Assembly (NCBI GenBank): GCA_032622095.1
Contig: CP136062.1
Location: 6,820,001-6,884,000 of the forward strand
Origin: Siphonodentalium dalli
Lineage: Eukaryota > Mollusca > Scaphopoda > Gadilida > Siphonodentaliidae
DNA: 64,000 nucleotides
Direction of reading: 5' to 3'
The position numbers and the translations under genes are program-made. This document shows positions 1 through 10,047 of this stretch, piece by piece (the first letter of the stretch is position 1; the number at the start of each line of letters is the position of its first letter). The notes beneath the pieces were generated by a model that worked only from the letters and a program-made list of their open reading frames with translations, did not search any database and was not told where the DNA came from.

Positions 1-77
1 CATAAGTCTGCGTACTTACATGCATCTGATAATCCATATGTATCCTAGTTTCTTGAATAGAATGAAAACACATACTT

Positions 78-81
78 ATGA
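78..81. repeat. Target-site duplication, left copy (ATGA)
   Basis: ATGA lies directly before the TG of the 5' LTR and recurs directly after the CA of the 3' LTR at 14818-14821. A 4-bp duplication fits a Ty3/Gypsy integrase. Bases 1-77 are host flank in which I see nothing else. Confidence 0.85.
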
Positions 82-323
82 TGTGAGATAACTACCCATT
101 ATAATCTCACAACTTGATTCAAACTATACGAATGTCCCAATATATAAAACCCCAAACTCAGATATTCGTGTTCGGTTCTCGAAACCTCACACGTCTTAAT
201 CTCAGCGAAGATATACACACAATGAAGATGGCTCCCAAATATGGTCAAGGGAAATGCCCATAACGAAGGAACCAATCCCGATGTGTATTGCCAAACGCCT
301 CATCTAATATGCGTCCCAAATAG

Positions 324-330
324 TATATAA
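324..330 (+). promoter_or_regulatory. LTR promoter TATA box
   Basis: TATATAA in the middle of the 5' LTR, about 169 bases before AATAAA. It is the best core-promoter candidate for the genomic RNA. The same box occurs in the 3' LTR at 14604-14610, where it could drive transcription into the host exon at 15173. Confidence 0.6.
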
Positions 331-492
331 GAGACAACCACATCCCATCACCTCATGCTTTCACTAGACTCATCTCCTCCCTAGATCATATCCAGGCATC
401 ATTCACACCAGGCATCACCCATTCGGGGACATCATTTCGCGGCGACTATTGATCATTATATTTGTACACACTGCATATCTTATTCACAACAT

Positions 493-498
493 AATAAA
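493..498 (+). terminator. LTR polyadenylation signal AATAAA
   Basis: AATAAA lies 39 bases before the LTR end. The functional copy for the genomic transcript is the equivalent one in the 3' LTR at 14773-14778. Confidence 0.6.
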
Positions 499-546
499 GA
501 CTTGTACCTACTATATCTATGTGTTCATTACCTCACATAGTATTAA

Positions 547-564
547 TGGTACCGTGAACAGTTC
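547..564 (+). promoter_or_regulatory. Candidate primer-binding site
   Basis: A TGGTACC stretch begins 9 bases after the 5' LTR, the expected place and first triplet for a tRNA primer-binding site. The first 7-8 bases resemble the complement of some tRNA-Leu 3' ends, but the following bases do not match a tRNA I can name. The assignment is weak. Confidence 0.3.
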
Positions 565-728
565 TACGTCTCACCACACAACTTGAAGTCTCGGCCACTA
601 GACGATCACTACAGAGCAGAAACAATCTCAAACCGCTACTCAACCACGGGGATATAGCCTTACACTCCAGCCACGGATAGACAGCCTCACACACTAGACC
701 ACTGCACCGGTCAACCATAACTCAGCCA

Positions 729-911
729 TTCGGACACACAGGAACCCTTCGGACACACAGGACCGCATACCAACCCTTCGGACACACAGGACCGCATACC
801 AACCCTTCAAACACACAGGACCGCATACCAACCCTCAGACACACAGGACCGCACACCAACCCTTCGGACACACAGGACCGCACACCAACCCTTCGGACAC
901 ACAGGACCGCA
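729..911 (+). repeat. Leader minisatellite, about 30-bp unit, 6 copies
   Basis: Units built on TTCGGACACACAGGACCGCA followed by TACCAACCC recur about every 30 bases, with one shortened first unit and one variant starting TTCAAACACAC. The array sits in the untranslated leader, between the primer-binding region and the splice donor. ORFs across it are repeat artefacts. Confidence 0.9.
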
Positions 912-1135
912 TACATACTCATCTGATATAGACGAATCAACCTTTTATTCTCATACAACCAGCTCACATCGTGTATCCAGCTAAAAACATTACTCACGCC
1001 TCTTGCAGACCTGATTCAGATCCACATAAACATTAACATCCGATTTGGACATCCTTCGGCTTCCAATAAACACGACAAGAACATTCTGTACATCATTCAT
1101 CACCACAGACTTGTGCACATTATTCTTCTCGGAAA

Positions 1136-1145
1136 TTGGTGAGTG
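1136..1145 (+). promoter_or_regulatory. Splice donor in retroelement leader
   Basis: TTG|GTGAGTG: a strong consensus donor with the exon ending at 1138. It precedes the ORF1 ATG at 1230. Retroviruses and errantiviruses make env mRNA by joining a leader donor to an acceptor just before env; a good acceptor exists at 11349. Inferred from sequence only. Confidence 0.55.
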
Positions 1146-1229
1146 ACCATCTTTTCTTTCCCATTTGCTGTCAAATTGCACACCCCCTATTTTTAGCATT
1201 CTTTTACTCCTTTTTTTTCACGTGGGTTA

Positions 1230-1720
1230 TGGACACATCACCTGATTCTACTACACCTACACTACCTACCCATCCTACTACAATACATGCTTCAAACGAT
1301 CAGCCCATACCACCCACCTCTTACAAACAACATTCAGTTCTTAATTTTAAAACTTACTGTAGATACGCTTTACCCCACCAAATAACTTTATCGCCACAAC
1401 TCATTAAATATTGCAATCCCATTCGCATTGATATAACGCAAGATACAATCCGCTTATACGTGCGTTGTATGATTACAAATAACTACTCAGGACATACACT
1501 AGATTCTTGGAACGAGTGGCATACATTTCCGGCTCATTTTACGGATTATCCAAAACTTATTGTCAACTCTATAGTTGCGGCAATTCCCATAAAACATCCT
1601 AATAAATCACCTGAATCGTGTCAAATACATCTGAATCGCATAATACACCGCCACGGCACTTGGAAAAAAATACAACATATTTCGCACACATACCATAGAT
1701 CCCAAAACAGACACCGTTAA
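1230..1720 (+). CDS. ORF1, unrecognised protein preceding gag
   Basis: 163 codons from the first good ATG (1230), reached after a run of T's. The frame is open further upstream but has no ATG there. The N-terminal 35 residues are Pro/Thr/Ser-rich and probably disordered; the middle (about 45-125) looks folded, with Trp, Tyr and hydrophobic residues; the C-terminus is rich in His, Arg and Gln. It ends 14 bases before the next ORF (1735). I recognise no domain. It could be the N-terminal part of gag, separated by a stop, or a distinct accessory protein. Its frame differs from both gag segments. Confidence 0.5.
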
Positions 1721-1734
1721 TCCTTAATAACATA

Positions 1735-2879
1735 ATGGAGTCCCCACCTCCGCAGAGCAGCGATTATTTTCATCCAAGCCAAAATTATCAGCATCACCTT
1801 GAATTAAACAGGGAAATGGACCGATCAACCGCAAGATCCCCCACACAGACATTACTAATGAAATGGGCAAAGATGCTCAAAACTTGCTATTGTCACGGCT
1901 TACCCATGAAATTAGCCATTTCACTAGTTCTATCCGCGACCAGACTGAAAGTTTAAAAACACAAACAACAATGACAGCACTGTTGGGGATGAATTCCATT
2001 ATTGAACCCTTCGATGGCAAGCCTGACGATTTTCCCCAATGGGTCCATGCGGTGGAAAAATACTCCCGCGCGATTTCGGCACGAGATGAGACTATCATAA
2101 AAATTGCCGCTCAGACATGTAAATCTCAAGTTTCTGAATTTATTCAACGCTTCATAAATGAAAATAACACAGACGGAAAATTCACGTTCACCTGGACCGA
2201 TCTGAAATCACAGTTACGCTCATTATTCAGTTCCATAACTGATTCTCCTCAAGCCCTTTCCTCATTACGAGCCATTAGGCAGAGACATACGGAAACAATT
2301 GCCATGTTTGCAGAACGCATACGTACTCTTGCTAAACACGCGTTTACTGATGAAATTAACACAAGAGCAGTGCAAACACAATTAGTAGCATTTTTTTCCG
2401 ACGGTATTCGCGACTCTAGTATCAAATTCAGGCTTTTCAAAGACGACCCCGTAACGCTTGATAGAGCTACTGATATTGCCCTACGCGAAATGAACCTTCG
2501 GCAACGCTATCGCTTACGTTACGGTGAACACCATAATGATTATAACCAATTCCCACAGTTACAATCCCCTCAACCAATGGATATCGACAATAACCACCGG
2601 CACATTCCAAGAGGGCCATCACAATTCACTTACACCCCCCGCCAATCCAAAGACAGACACCGAATCAATGATCACCCCCACAGGCGCCAACCTTCAAATT
2701 CTCACCACCCCTACTCTGAACCAAGGGTCTCCCATCCCAACCGCATCCAAACCATGGATGCAAGATATACTACAACAGCTCAACGAACCCTCTTCTGTAC
2801 ATACTGCAGATTAAACAATCATACCACAGACCAATGCAGACGTCGGGCTCAAAATAATAACCAATTTTTAAACAGATAA
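1735..2879 (+). CDS. gag: Gag polyprotein, N-terminus in another frame (frameshift about 1803-1956)
   Basis: Structural capsid/nucleocapsid protein. An N-terminal segment starts at ATG 1735 and is open to 1956; the main body is open in another frame from 1803 (ATG at 1863) to 2879, so the two overlap by about 150 bases. The body has a Gypsy-type capsid region (motif FDGKPDDFPQWV), a charged and Pro/His-rich linker, and near the C-terminus one CCHC zinc knuckle (CTYCRLNNHTTDQC), which binds genomic RNA in this family. The frame change is either a mutation, a sequencing error, or programmed recoding; I see no classic slippery heptamer. Confidence 0.8.
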
Positions 2880-2899
2880 GGACTCATTGCTACACAAAT

Positions 2900-3496
2900 T
2901 TGACCCCAAGTAGACGCAAGCCAATGAGTCCTATTACACATCAGATTAGCACCATAGGCGGACACAATCATAGATATGCTAAAGCTCATCGAACATACGA
3001 ATCTCAAAAGCATAGAGTCTGTGATTCACAGCTGCATCACATTAATCATTACCCCACGCTACCATCAAAGTGCCAAAACCAACGATATATTAATTACCGC
3101 ACGCGGCGCCCACTTAATCTCCCTCGCCACAGGCAGGTAACACATACCACCTTCTGCCATAACAGGTGTCCCTCTATGAAACCCAGATTTCATAATTCTT
3201 CCAATAAGTCTATCTCACCGCTTCTTGACTTAAACTTTCCTTCCCATTTTAAAACCCTGAATCGCCTTGAAAAGCCCAAGCACCAACACATTACTAATTC
3301 TTACTCATCATCCAAAAGAAAGTCAACATGCACCAATTCTCGCGAATCACATTCCAATACTGCAATTAACCCTATAATACCACCAGTCAAACCCATACAA
3401 CACAATATACCAGTACTTAAATATCCAAGTGATATGACCAAACACCATGCTCAACTATCATTAAAATACACAAACAACGGATTAGATCACTATTAG
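2900..3496 (+). CDS. Possible gag-protease linker ORF
   Basis: 198 codons between gag and the protease, overlapping the protease frame by about 64 bases. The product would be very rich in His, Ser, Pro, Lys and Arg and shows no domain. One other frame (about 2958-3140) reads as a more ordinary protein for roughly 60 codons before a stop, so this long frame may be a product of C/A-rich composition. Whether either frame is translated cannot be decided here. Confidence 0.3.
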   Translation: MTPSRRKPMSPITHQISTIGGHNHRYAKAHRTYESQKHRVCDSQLHHINHYPTLPSKCQNQRYINYRTRRPLNLPRHRQVTHTTFCHNRCPSMKPRFHNSSNKSISPLLDLNFPSHFKTLNRLEKPKHQHITNSYSSSKRKSTCTNSRESHSNTAINPIIPPVKPIQHNIPVLKYPSDMTKHHAQLSLKYTNNGLDHY

Positions 3497-4305
3497 ACTC
3501 CGGGGCAACCACCAGTTGCTTGAAATACGACATTTATAGATCCATGCCAAATCGACCACCTTTAATTAAAGAACATGTGTTACTCACATCAGCCGATGGT
3601 ACACCAATGAAAGTTTTTGGATCCACACATCTCACATTTAGAATCGGAAAACTCATTCTTACTCACAAATTTGTCATATGTGCAACCTTGTCACGTCCTT
3701 GCATTTTAGGGCGCGATTTTATGAAACAACACAGTATTAGACTTTACTTTGATCTAGAAAAATTCAGAATACAGAATCAATTATACCCGATGTTAAGGGA
3801 CGGTCACATTGCATCACTCATCCGATCAACAAATAACGTTTCATTATCACCCCACTCATGCGCCATCATAACAGGCAGACTCATAGGGCCAAATGATATG
3901 TTTAACACACCTATAATCCGAATAGGCAAAGGTAACATGTCCATTTTCGAACACGAACCAAATGTACATGTAACCGACACGCTAGCAGATGCAAATAATC
4001 CAAATATTTGCGTCATGATAGAAAACCAATCGGCGTCACATATGTCCATTAGGAAAGGTCGGGTAATAGCACAAGCATTTGGCACTCAAGAGCAAATGAT
4101 ATGCAGGGCATCCGATGAGCAAAACATTAACTCATCTCCGCCAATCAAACACAGTATAAACACCATAGGTGACCGGCAAGACATTAACCCTCCAGTCACT
4201 AAGACTCAACCTATATCTGTCGATGATATTGTGGCACCTCAACACCTTAAACAGCAAATATTGCAACTAGTATCACAATACCCTGATGTTTTACAAATGA
4301 CATAA
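3433..4305 (+). CDS. pro: Retroelement aspartic protease (PR)
   Basis: Pepsin-type retroviral protease that matures Gag-Pol. The active-site motif LLDSGATTS is encoded at about 3490-3516, followed by a typical flap-and-beta region and by ILGRDFM (about 3706-3726), the conserved ILG motif near the C-terminus of retropepsins. The frame opens after a stop at 3430-3432 and has no ATG before the active site, so it is presumably reached by frameshift from upstream or as part of a Gag-Pro fusion. The C-terminal half (about residue 130 on) is a linker to RT. It ends at TAA 4303-4305, while the RT frame lies one base back and is already open from about 4287. Confidence 0.8.
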   Translation, partial: YDQTPCSTIIKIHKQRIRSLLDSGATTSCLKYDIYRSMPNRPPLIKEHVLLTSADGTPMKVFGSTHLTFRIGKLILTHKFVICATLSRPCILGRDFMKQHSIRLYFDLEKFRIQNQLYPMLRDGHIASLIRSTNNVSLSPHSCAIITGRLIGPNDMFNTPIIRIGKGNMSIFEHEPNVHVTDTLADANNPNICVMIENQSASHMSIRKGRVIAQAFGTQEQMICRASDEQNINSSPPIKHSINTIGDRQDINPPVTKTQPISVDDIVAPQHLKQQILQLVSQYPDVLQMT

Positions 4306-4334
4306 ACAAGATAGGATATTGTCCAAAAATTAAA

Positions 4335-4790
4335 ATGAAAATCGACCTCAAACCAAATACTTTACCTATTTTTTGCAAAAAATATCCGACACCACTGAAC
4401 AAACAACGAATTATGGCTGTTGAGATAAAAAAATTATTAGATGCAGACATTATTAGACCAACTGCCCATTCATCGTGGGGATTTCCCGGTCTCCTCATCC
4501 GCAAATCCACACCCAACCCCGACGGGACTCCAAATTACCGATTGGTAATCGATCTGAGAAAACTCAATGATGTTTCCATTCCATTAAAATGGTCTATGCC
4601 TAGTTTTACAGAAATATCGTCCAAGTTACTCGGCTCAACTATTTTCAGTATCTTTGATTTATCAAATGCTTATCATGTTATTGGACTCGAACCCGAAGTT
4701 GTTCCCATATTAACTATGAATACGTCCGAAGGACAATACAGTTATCAAAGAGCCCCGATGGGATATGTCTCGAGCTCAGGGTATTTTTAA
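4335..4790 (+). CDS. pol: Reverse transcriptase, N-terminal part (ends at in-frame TAA)
   Basis: Fingers and first palm segment of Ty3/Gypsy RT. Visible motifs are DADIIRPTAHSSWGFP, the substrate-binding NYRLVIDLRKLND and the first catalytic Asp in FSIFDLSNAYHV, followed by YSYQRAPMGY. The frame is open upstream from about 4287, overlapping the protease end, so translation probably enters by a -1 shift near 4287-4305. The frame ends at TAA 4788-4790 inside a stretch where related elements are continuous. The downstream RT segment is in the same frame, so this is a nonsense codon rather than a gene end. Confidence 0.9.
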   Translation: MKIDLKPNTLPIFCKKYPTPLNKQRIMAVEIKKLLDADIIRPTAHSSWGFPGLLIRKSTPNPDGTPNYRLVIDLRKLNDVSIPLKWSMPSFTEISSKLLGSTIFSIFDLSNAYHVIGLEPEVVPILTMNTSEGQYSYQRAPMGYVSSSGYF

Positions 4791-4796
4791 AAACTC

Positions 4797-6170
4797 ATGA
4801 ACATGGCCCTACACGATTTACCATTTGTAGAAGGATTTGTCGATGACCTGATCTGTCATAGCTCCGATCCTCAAACGCATATACAGCAGCTCACAAAATT
4901 ATTTGACAGACTCAGGGAATACGGCTTAATAGTTAAACTATCAAAATCTAAATTTTGCCAACCACAAGTCAAATTTTTAGGGCATATTATTTCCGACAAG
5001 GGCACATCCCCTGACCCTGAAAAAATTTCAATTATCAAGTCTCTACCACCTCCGAAATCAGTTAAAGAAGTTCGCAGATTACTGGGAATTCTTAATTTTT
5101 ACAGGTCATATTCTCCTACTTTCGCATCTACGGCATTGCCTTTAATCAAACTCACAGCCAAATATGCTAAATTTGTGTGGGATGCGCCGTGCCAAACAGC
5201 GTTCGACACGCTTAAAGAAAGCTTAGCAACCGCCCCCATCTTAGCTTACCCAAATCCCGACAAACTGTTCATTCTGACAGTAGATGCATCTATCCATAGT
5301 ATCGGGGCGATACTATCACAATATGCTAATAGCCAAGATGATAAACACGTTGAACTACCAATCGCGTTCGCCAGTAAAAAACTTAACAAATCACAAAGGA
5401 ATTATTCTGTCACGGAAAAAGAAGCATTCGCTATATATACGTTTGCAAGGCAATTTAAATTTTACTTACAGGGATCCCAAGTAGAGATTAAAACAGATCA
5501 CTTACCCCTCATCCACATGTTTAAAAAACAGGATCTGATAAACACAAAAATTCAAAAATGGTTTTTGGAAATATCAGCATTGAACCCAAAAATTACTTAT
5601 ATTAAAGGCACGAACAATGTTACAGCCGATTTTTGCAGTCGGATATACCCCGACACACACCCGTGCATCATTTCTTGCACAGATAGTGACCCAAATCCAC
5701 CCACCAATCCCCTTGTACAGGATGTTAATATACTTGACATGAAAGATATTCAGGAATTCTCAAAACGAAATAAACAACCAAAAAAGAACACGGATTCTGA
5801 ATCATCAGTTGATCTTGACGACAGCCCGGTCCTTCCTCCTATAACTAATATAAGAGATGAACAATCAGCAGACCACACAATCACCGAGATTATCAAACAA
5901 ATGCAATCAACAAATATACCCGAAAAATTAGCAAAAACCTTTATTCTCAAAGATGGTATCCTACACTATATATCAATATATAATGACATACCTAAATTAC
6001 GAATATATATAACGGACAAAATAGCGCAGGAAGTTATATCCCAATATCACAGTCTCGGCCATAGAGCGGTACAATCGCTATACGCGACCATACGAAACAG
6101 ATATTACACACCTCAGTTGTTTGCAAAAATTGTCACATACATAAACAATTGTCACACATGCCGACAATGA
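4797..6170 (+). CDS. pol: RT C-terminal part, RNase H and integrase zinc domain (ends at in-frame TGA)
   Basis: Continues the same frame as 4335-4790. RT box FVDDL (a variant of YxDD) lies near residue 16 and the thumb (KFLGHIIS, VRRLLGILNFYR) follows. RNase H has its acidic residues in LTVDAS, EKEAFAIYTF, KTDHLPL and VTADFCSR. A charged linker is followed by the integrase HHCC zinc finger (HSLGH ... CHTC) at the C-terminus. The TGA at 6168-6170 falls directly after the zinc finger, and the frame continues without another stop into the integrase core. Loss of the stop-free frame would block production of integrase unless the codon is read through. Confidence 0.92.
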   Translation: MNMALHDLPFVEGFVDDLICHSSDPQTHIQQLTKLFDRLREYGLIVKLSKSKFCQPQVKFLGHIISDKGTSPDPEKISIIKSLPPPKSVKEVRRLLGILNFYRSYSPTFASTALPLIKLTAKYAKFVWDAPCQTAFDTLKESLATAPILAYPNPDKLFILTVDASIHSIGAILSQYANSQDDKHVELPIAFASKKLNKSQRNYSVTEKEAFAIYTFARQFKFYLQGSQVEIKTDHLPLIHMFKKQDLINTKIQKWFLEISALNPKITYIKGTNNVTADFCSRIYPDTHPCIISCTDSDPNPPTNPLVQDVNILDMKDIQEFSKRNKQPKKNTDSESSVDLDDSPVLPPITNIRDEQSADHTITEIIKQMQSTNIPEKLAKTFILKDGILHYISIYNDIPKLRIYITDKIAQEVISQYHSLGHRAVQSLYATIRNRYYTPQLFAKIVTYINNCHTCRQ

Positions 6171-7604
6171 AATGCTTATAATCCAAAAATCCCGCTTCAA
6201 CCAGTCACTGCCCCATCAAGGCCAGGACAGCTCATAGCCATCGATCTTATGGGACCATTTTCCCCCAAAACACAGTCAGGAAATAGATTTATCTTAACTA
6301 TTATTGATCAATTTTCATTACATACTTTAGCATACGCATTACCTAACAAAATGGTGGATACAATTTTAGAAAGATTGAATTCAGAGTATTTCACTTTATT
6401 TGGATCAGTTGAAGGTATTTTAACGGATAATGGGTCCGAGTTTGCAAACTCTACCTTTACTGAATTTTGTAAATATTACCATATCAATCACCGCCTCAGT
6501 TCGTTCTACTCACCCCAAAGCAACGGGAAGTCAGAACGCTCGCATAGAAGTCTAGCATCAATCATTTCAACAATCACCCAAGCAAATGTAGAAAATTGGG
6601 ACCTATATCTAAATTATGCATCACAAGCAATGAACTTCCATTGTTCCAGTGTACATACACATTCACCATTTTTTCTAACTTTTTTTAGAGAACCACAGAT
6701 AAGCATAGACCGAATTTTAACACACAGAGACAAGTATTTAGGAGAGGATTTTTTAGCCACCACGCTTCAAAATCAACACATTATTTTTAAAACTACAAAA
6801 TCTCTTCTCGAAACAGCCTCTCGCAACCACAAACAGAACAAAGGTGGATCTATTCCAACCTTTAAAATAGGCCAATCCGTCTATTACAAAATCCACCAAC
6901 CAAATCACAAATTTTCATTTAAATATGAGCCGTTTTGGCGTATCTTGAAACAGACAGGCCCCATATCTTACATATTAAGACATGACCTATCTGCTAAATT
7001 AACAAAATCACATGCTAAACACATCAAACCATCCCCCGTTGATTGGCCTACACCTCAAATTCCCAATGACTTAAAAAATAAACGACATAATCGATTTGCA
7101 TTTCCACCGAGTGAAGCCAGTGTCGATAATAATAGCTCTCAATCCACATTGGAATCAGAAGATGACCTCAAAACGACGGCAATTAAGCGCGCTCAACTTG
7201 AGCGCTCAAACACAGATGACAGTTCTTCAATACCATTGGCTGAATTAGCCAACAGACTCATGGCTTCGAAACATTTTAATAAAACAGACAGCCAATCACC
7301 CCCGGATTTTTCACCCAGCGACCAATCTAGGCCCCAAACACAGGAACCAAATGTCATAAAACACAAATTAATTACACAAAATTCTTATAGTACGACGCCA
7401 GACACAAAATCGGATCGCGCAGATAACAAACGCGGCCGGCATCGTAAATTATATACACCATACGCCAAACACACGCCTAAAGATTCATCGTTTTCTAATT
7501 CCTTCCAATATACATCACCCGACAGCCGTTCGACGAATTGGTCAAACGAAAGTACGGAAACATATGATTTATATCAGATGACAACTGATATCGAACATTC
7601 ATAA
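6171..7604 (+). CDS. pol: Integrase catalytic core and C-terminal domain
   Basis: Same frame as the preceding RT/RNase H segment, from directly after TGA 6168-6170; first internal ATG at 6249. DDE integrase core: catalytic Asp in AIDLMGPF, second Asp in LTDNGSEF, and Glu in NGKSERSHR, with spacing usual for the rve fold. After about residue 220 comes the GPY/F module (FWRILKQTGPISYIL), typical of Ty3/Gypsy, then a basic, Ser/Thr-rich tail of about 150 residues ending in TAA 7602-7604. No chromodomain is visible in the tail. Confidence 0.92.
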   Translation, partial: NAYNPKIPLQPVTAPSRPGQLIAIDLMGPFSPKTQSGNRFILTIIDQFSLHTLAYALPNKMVDTILERLNSEYFTLFGSVEGILTDNGSEFANSTFTEFCKYYHINHRLSSFYSPQSNGKSERSHRSLASIISTITQANVENWDLYLNYASQAMNFHCSSVHTHSPFFLTFFREPQISIDRILTHRDKYLGEDFLATTLQNQHIIFKTTKSLLETASRNHKQNKGGSIPTFKIGQSVYYKIHQPNHKFSFKYEPFWRILKQTGPISYILRHDLSAKLTKSHAKHIKPSPVDWPTPQIPNDLKNKRHNRFAFPPSEASVDNNSSQSTLESEDDLKTTAIKRAQLERSNTDDSSSIPLAELANRLMASKHFNKTDSQSPPDFSPSDQSRPQTQEPNVIKHKLITQNSYSTTPDTKSDRADNKRGRHRKLYTPYAKHTPKDSSFSNSFQYTSPDSRSTNWSNESTETYDLYQMTTDIEHS

Positions 7605-7718
7605 TTATGTATCAAAATACTTCACAATCACTAATGATAGATAGTTTACATAACTTTTATTAGTATATATATCAAACAGGGCATCGTCCCGTTTCCCAAA
7701 TCTCTAATTCAATTATCG

Positions 7719-7990
7719 CTAACAGGTGTACATTGAGTCATGATGCCGAAGTAAATTTAACCGACATGTAATATATATCTTTCGCTAATGACTGACACTC
7801 GGCGTCTTTGACTAAATTGTTTATTCACGAAACATACCAATCTGTCGATCATTCTAACAGGTGTACATTGAGTCATGATGCCGAAGTAAATTTAACCGAC
7901 ATGTAATATATATCTTTCGCTAATGACTGACACTCGGCGTCTTTGCCTAATTGTTTATTCACGAAACATGCCAATATGTCGATCATTGTC
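7719..7990 (+). repeat. 135-bp direct tandem repeat, 2 copies
   Basis: The unit starting TAACAGGTGTACATTGAGTC recurs 135 bases on (7719 and 7854) with only a few differences. It lies directly downstream of pol, inside the retroelement. Bases 7605-7718 show nothing recognisable. Confidence 0.9.
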
Positions 7991-8100
7991 TCTCGCACCA
8001 ATCTCCGAAATATGGCAAACTCCCGTTCATGACTCAGTTACATCTTCATTCCCTCCAATATACTTAACTCAATCATATATTCATTGACATAGCCCACCTA

Positions 8101-8560
8101 CGCCACAATACACTATATATATTATATAGTAGTTGATACAATAATCACGGCATATTTCCCTCAATACCACCCCCCCCCCCTCCTGCCAAACAACGCTCTT
8201 TATCATAAGAACGATTGGTACAGAAACCACGGCATATTATCCCTCAATGTAGACACCCCGACCCACCACCGCCACAAGACACTATAATTATATTATATAG
8301 TAGGTGATACAATAATCACGGCATATTTCCCTCAATACCACCCCCCCCCTCCTGCCAAACAACGCTCTTTATCATAGAACGATTGATACAGAAACCACGG
8401 CATATTATCCCCTCAAGTAGACACCCCCACCCACCAACGCCACTATAATTATATTATATAGTAGGTGATACAATCATCACGGCATATTTCCCTCAATATC
8501 ACCCCCCCCAATACTGCCAAATAACGTTCTTTATCACAGAACGATTGGTATAGAAACCAC
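8101..8560 (+). repeat. 161-171-bp direct tandem repeat, 3 copies
   Basis: Each unit has an AT-rich block (TATTATATAGTAGGTGATAC), then CACGGCATATTTCCCTCAAT, a run of C's, and CTCTTTATCAT; the GATAC word falls at about 8135, 8306 and 8467. Unit ends vary by single-base slippage in the C run. Together with the 135-bp and 118-bp repeats it makes the pol-env interval repeat-rich, as in enhancer-like blocks; the function is unknown. Confidence 0.88.
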
Positions 8561-9200
8561 GACATTTCCACCACCATCACTGATTTCCCACCTCGCATCT
8601 CACATACATTTACCGACATTATTTGAACCCACGAAACCCATAAGCAAACATATAACACTCTTTACTATAGAGCGTATATTATTTCAACCCTGGCATTTCT
8701 CCCATATTCCATACGTTCCCATAAACTCTCCGAAATAACTAAAACCAAATTTATTCGAACGAACAAACAAACGCTCTTCATTCTAAAACTTAGATAACCC
8801 AATCAATAACAGTATTGAACTCTGTAATAATTCTTGGCAGCGGTCTAATAATATATTTATCTCTTTACATTTCAACCAATCTTAGACTATCATTAAATAA
8901 TCTTTGGCGATTTAGCACGTTTACAAAAGTTACTCTTTGTAGCTCAACCAGTATTAACACCTTTGGGGCATTACCACGATTACAACAACAACAACAACAA
9001 AAACAAAAAAAATACATTTCTTTTCACTTAATTTATCAGCAAGATGTTATTTCTACAGGCTAACACGGTGAATAACCACAAAAACAATTCAATTCATGTT
9101 ATTGTTGGCTAAACACCGTGCCAGCTTGCAGAATGCAAGCCAGCTCTTGATCCAGGGACGCTCCAAATTCATCAGGGGCAGCTTTCACAGCGACATCTTC

Positions 9201-9476
9201 TTAAAACACTCTCCGATGTTGACTCCAGATGTCCACGATTCGCTGCCTTTCATCTATGATCTCCAGCCGGAGATTTATCACCGTCTGGCATCTTTCTAAC
9301 TCAGACACGGTACTAAAGTACCGTGCCCAATCTATACTGGTCCCTCCAGCAAGGCACACAGCAACTATAACATCATGAAATGCCAGTATGTGGTCCACAT
9401 ACTGCATTGTCACCTCATATTGACTAGTTTCTAACACGGCAACCTCAGCCTCCAAGAATCGCAAGTAATCAGACAT
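9201..9476 (-). CDS. Antisense ORF A inside the retroelement, paralogue of ORF B
   Basis: 91 codons on the strand opposite to gag/pol/env, from ATG 9476. The frame is open a little further upstream but only with non-ATG codons. The product is acidic/helical, with a probable coiled or helical C-terminal half ending ERCQTVINLR...ERQRIVDIWS. The same pattern (ERC, NLR, I, ER-R, D-WS at identical spacing) closes ORF B at 10707-11012, so the two are homologous. A TATA box lies 47-53 bases upstream of the ATG. An AATAAA on this strand occurs at 8755-8750. No known domain is recognised. Protein-level conservation between two copies argues for real coding. Confidence 0.6.
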   Translation of the reverse strand: MSDYLRFLEAEVAVLETSQYEVTMQYVDHILAFHDVIVAVCLAGGTSIDWARYFSTVSELERCQTVINLRLEIIDERQRIVDIWSQHRRVF

Positions 9477-9522
9477 AATGAAAATTAAGTCAGAAATAAC
9501 ACTTGTCGATATTCCCACACCT

Positions 9523-9529
9523 TATATAC
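9523..9529 (-). promoter_or_regulatory. TATA box for antisense ORF A
   Basis: Minus-strand TATATAA about 50 bases before ATG 9476, which would place transcription start about 15-25 bases before the ATG. It lies inside the retroelement and points against the LTR transcript. Confidence 0.4.
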
Positions 9530-10047
9530 TCATCTTATATTGGCAGATAGCGTCCGTATCGAATCGAGACGCTGTGCCAAACCAAGTAAGCACTCTCGAA
9601 GATTCCCGAGGGACATGCTAGGCACTATCTATCTCAAACATAATATCCAACGATAAATAAACACACTAAACATCATCTAATAATCAGATATAACTCAATG
9701 CTGGCAAGTCCAGTGTGCATCGGTGCACAATGCACACAGGGCTAAAACTTGCTTCCCTCAAACAACAAAAACAAAATAAATACAATAAAAATATGTTACA
9801 CAAGTATCATATCAATAAATAGGAATATTTCAACATAAACCATAACATAAACAAACATTAGCCAGCCAATTTATCTGCCTCATAAACATAAAACTATCCA
9901 TAATTATTCATTAAACTCAAATAACCCAAATCAAGCGACCCACACAAACCAATAAGTATGTCAAGAACACCGATAGGTTAACCTTCCACTTCCACAACAC
10001 ATACACCAGACCCCTCGCCCACACACCACGTATCTAGTGAGATGTAA

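Larger units (their letters stand above)
82..537 (+). repeat. 5' LTR
   Basis: 456 bp, TG...CA ends, identical by eye to 14362-14817. It contains a TATA box (TATATAA, 324-330) and an AATAAA signal (493-498), so the transcription start should lie near 355 and the 3' end of the RNA near 510-525, giving an R region of roughly 150-170 bases. Confidence 0.97.

Noticed and set aside
729-911. CRISPR array
   Set aside because: Contiguous tandem repeat without unique spacers, in an animal retroelement.
722-997. Minus-strand ORF with repeated Cys-Val-Arg units
   Set aside because: A translation of the 30-bp minisatellite; no start context and no homologue expected.
1136-1229. Upstream extension of ORF1 before ATG 1230
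   Set aside because: Begins at TTG, overlaps the splice donor, and encodes only a hydrophobic/poly-Phe stretch from T-rich DNA; the ATG at 1230 is the better start.
4287-4305. Classic -1 slippery heptamer at the protease/RT overlap
   Set aside because: Frames fit a -1 shift, but no X-XXY-YYZ heptamer is visible, so programmed frameshifting is not claimed.
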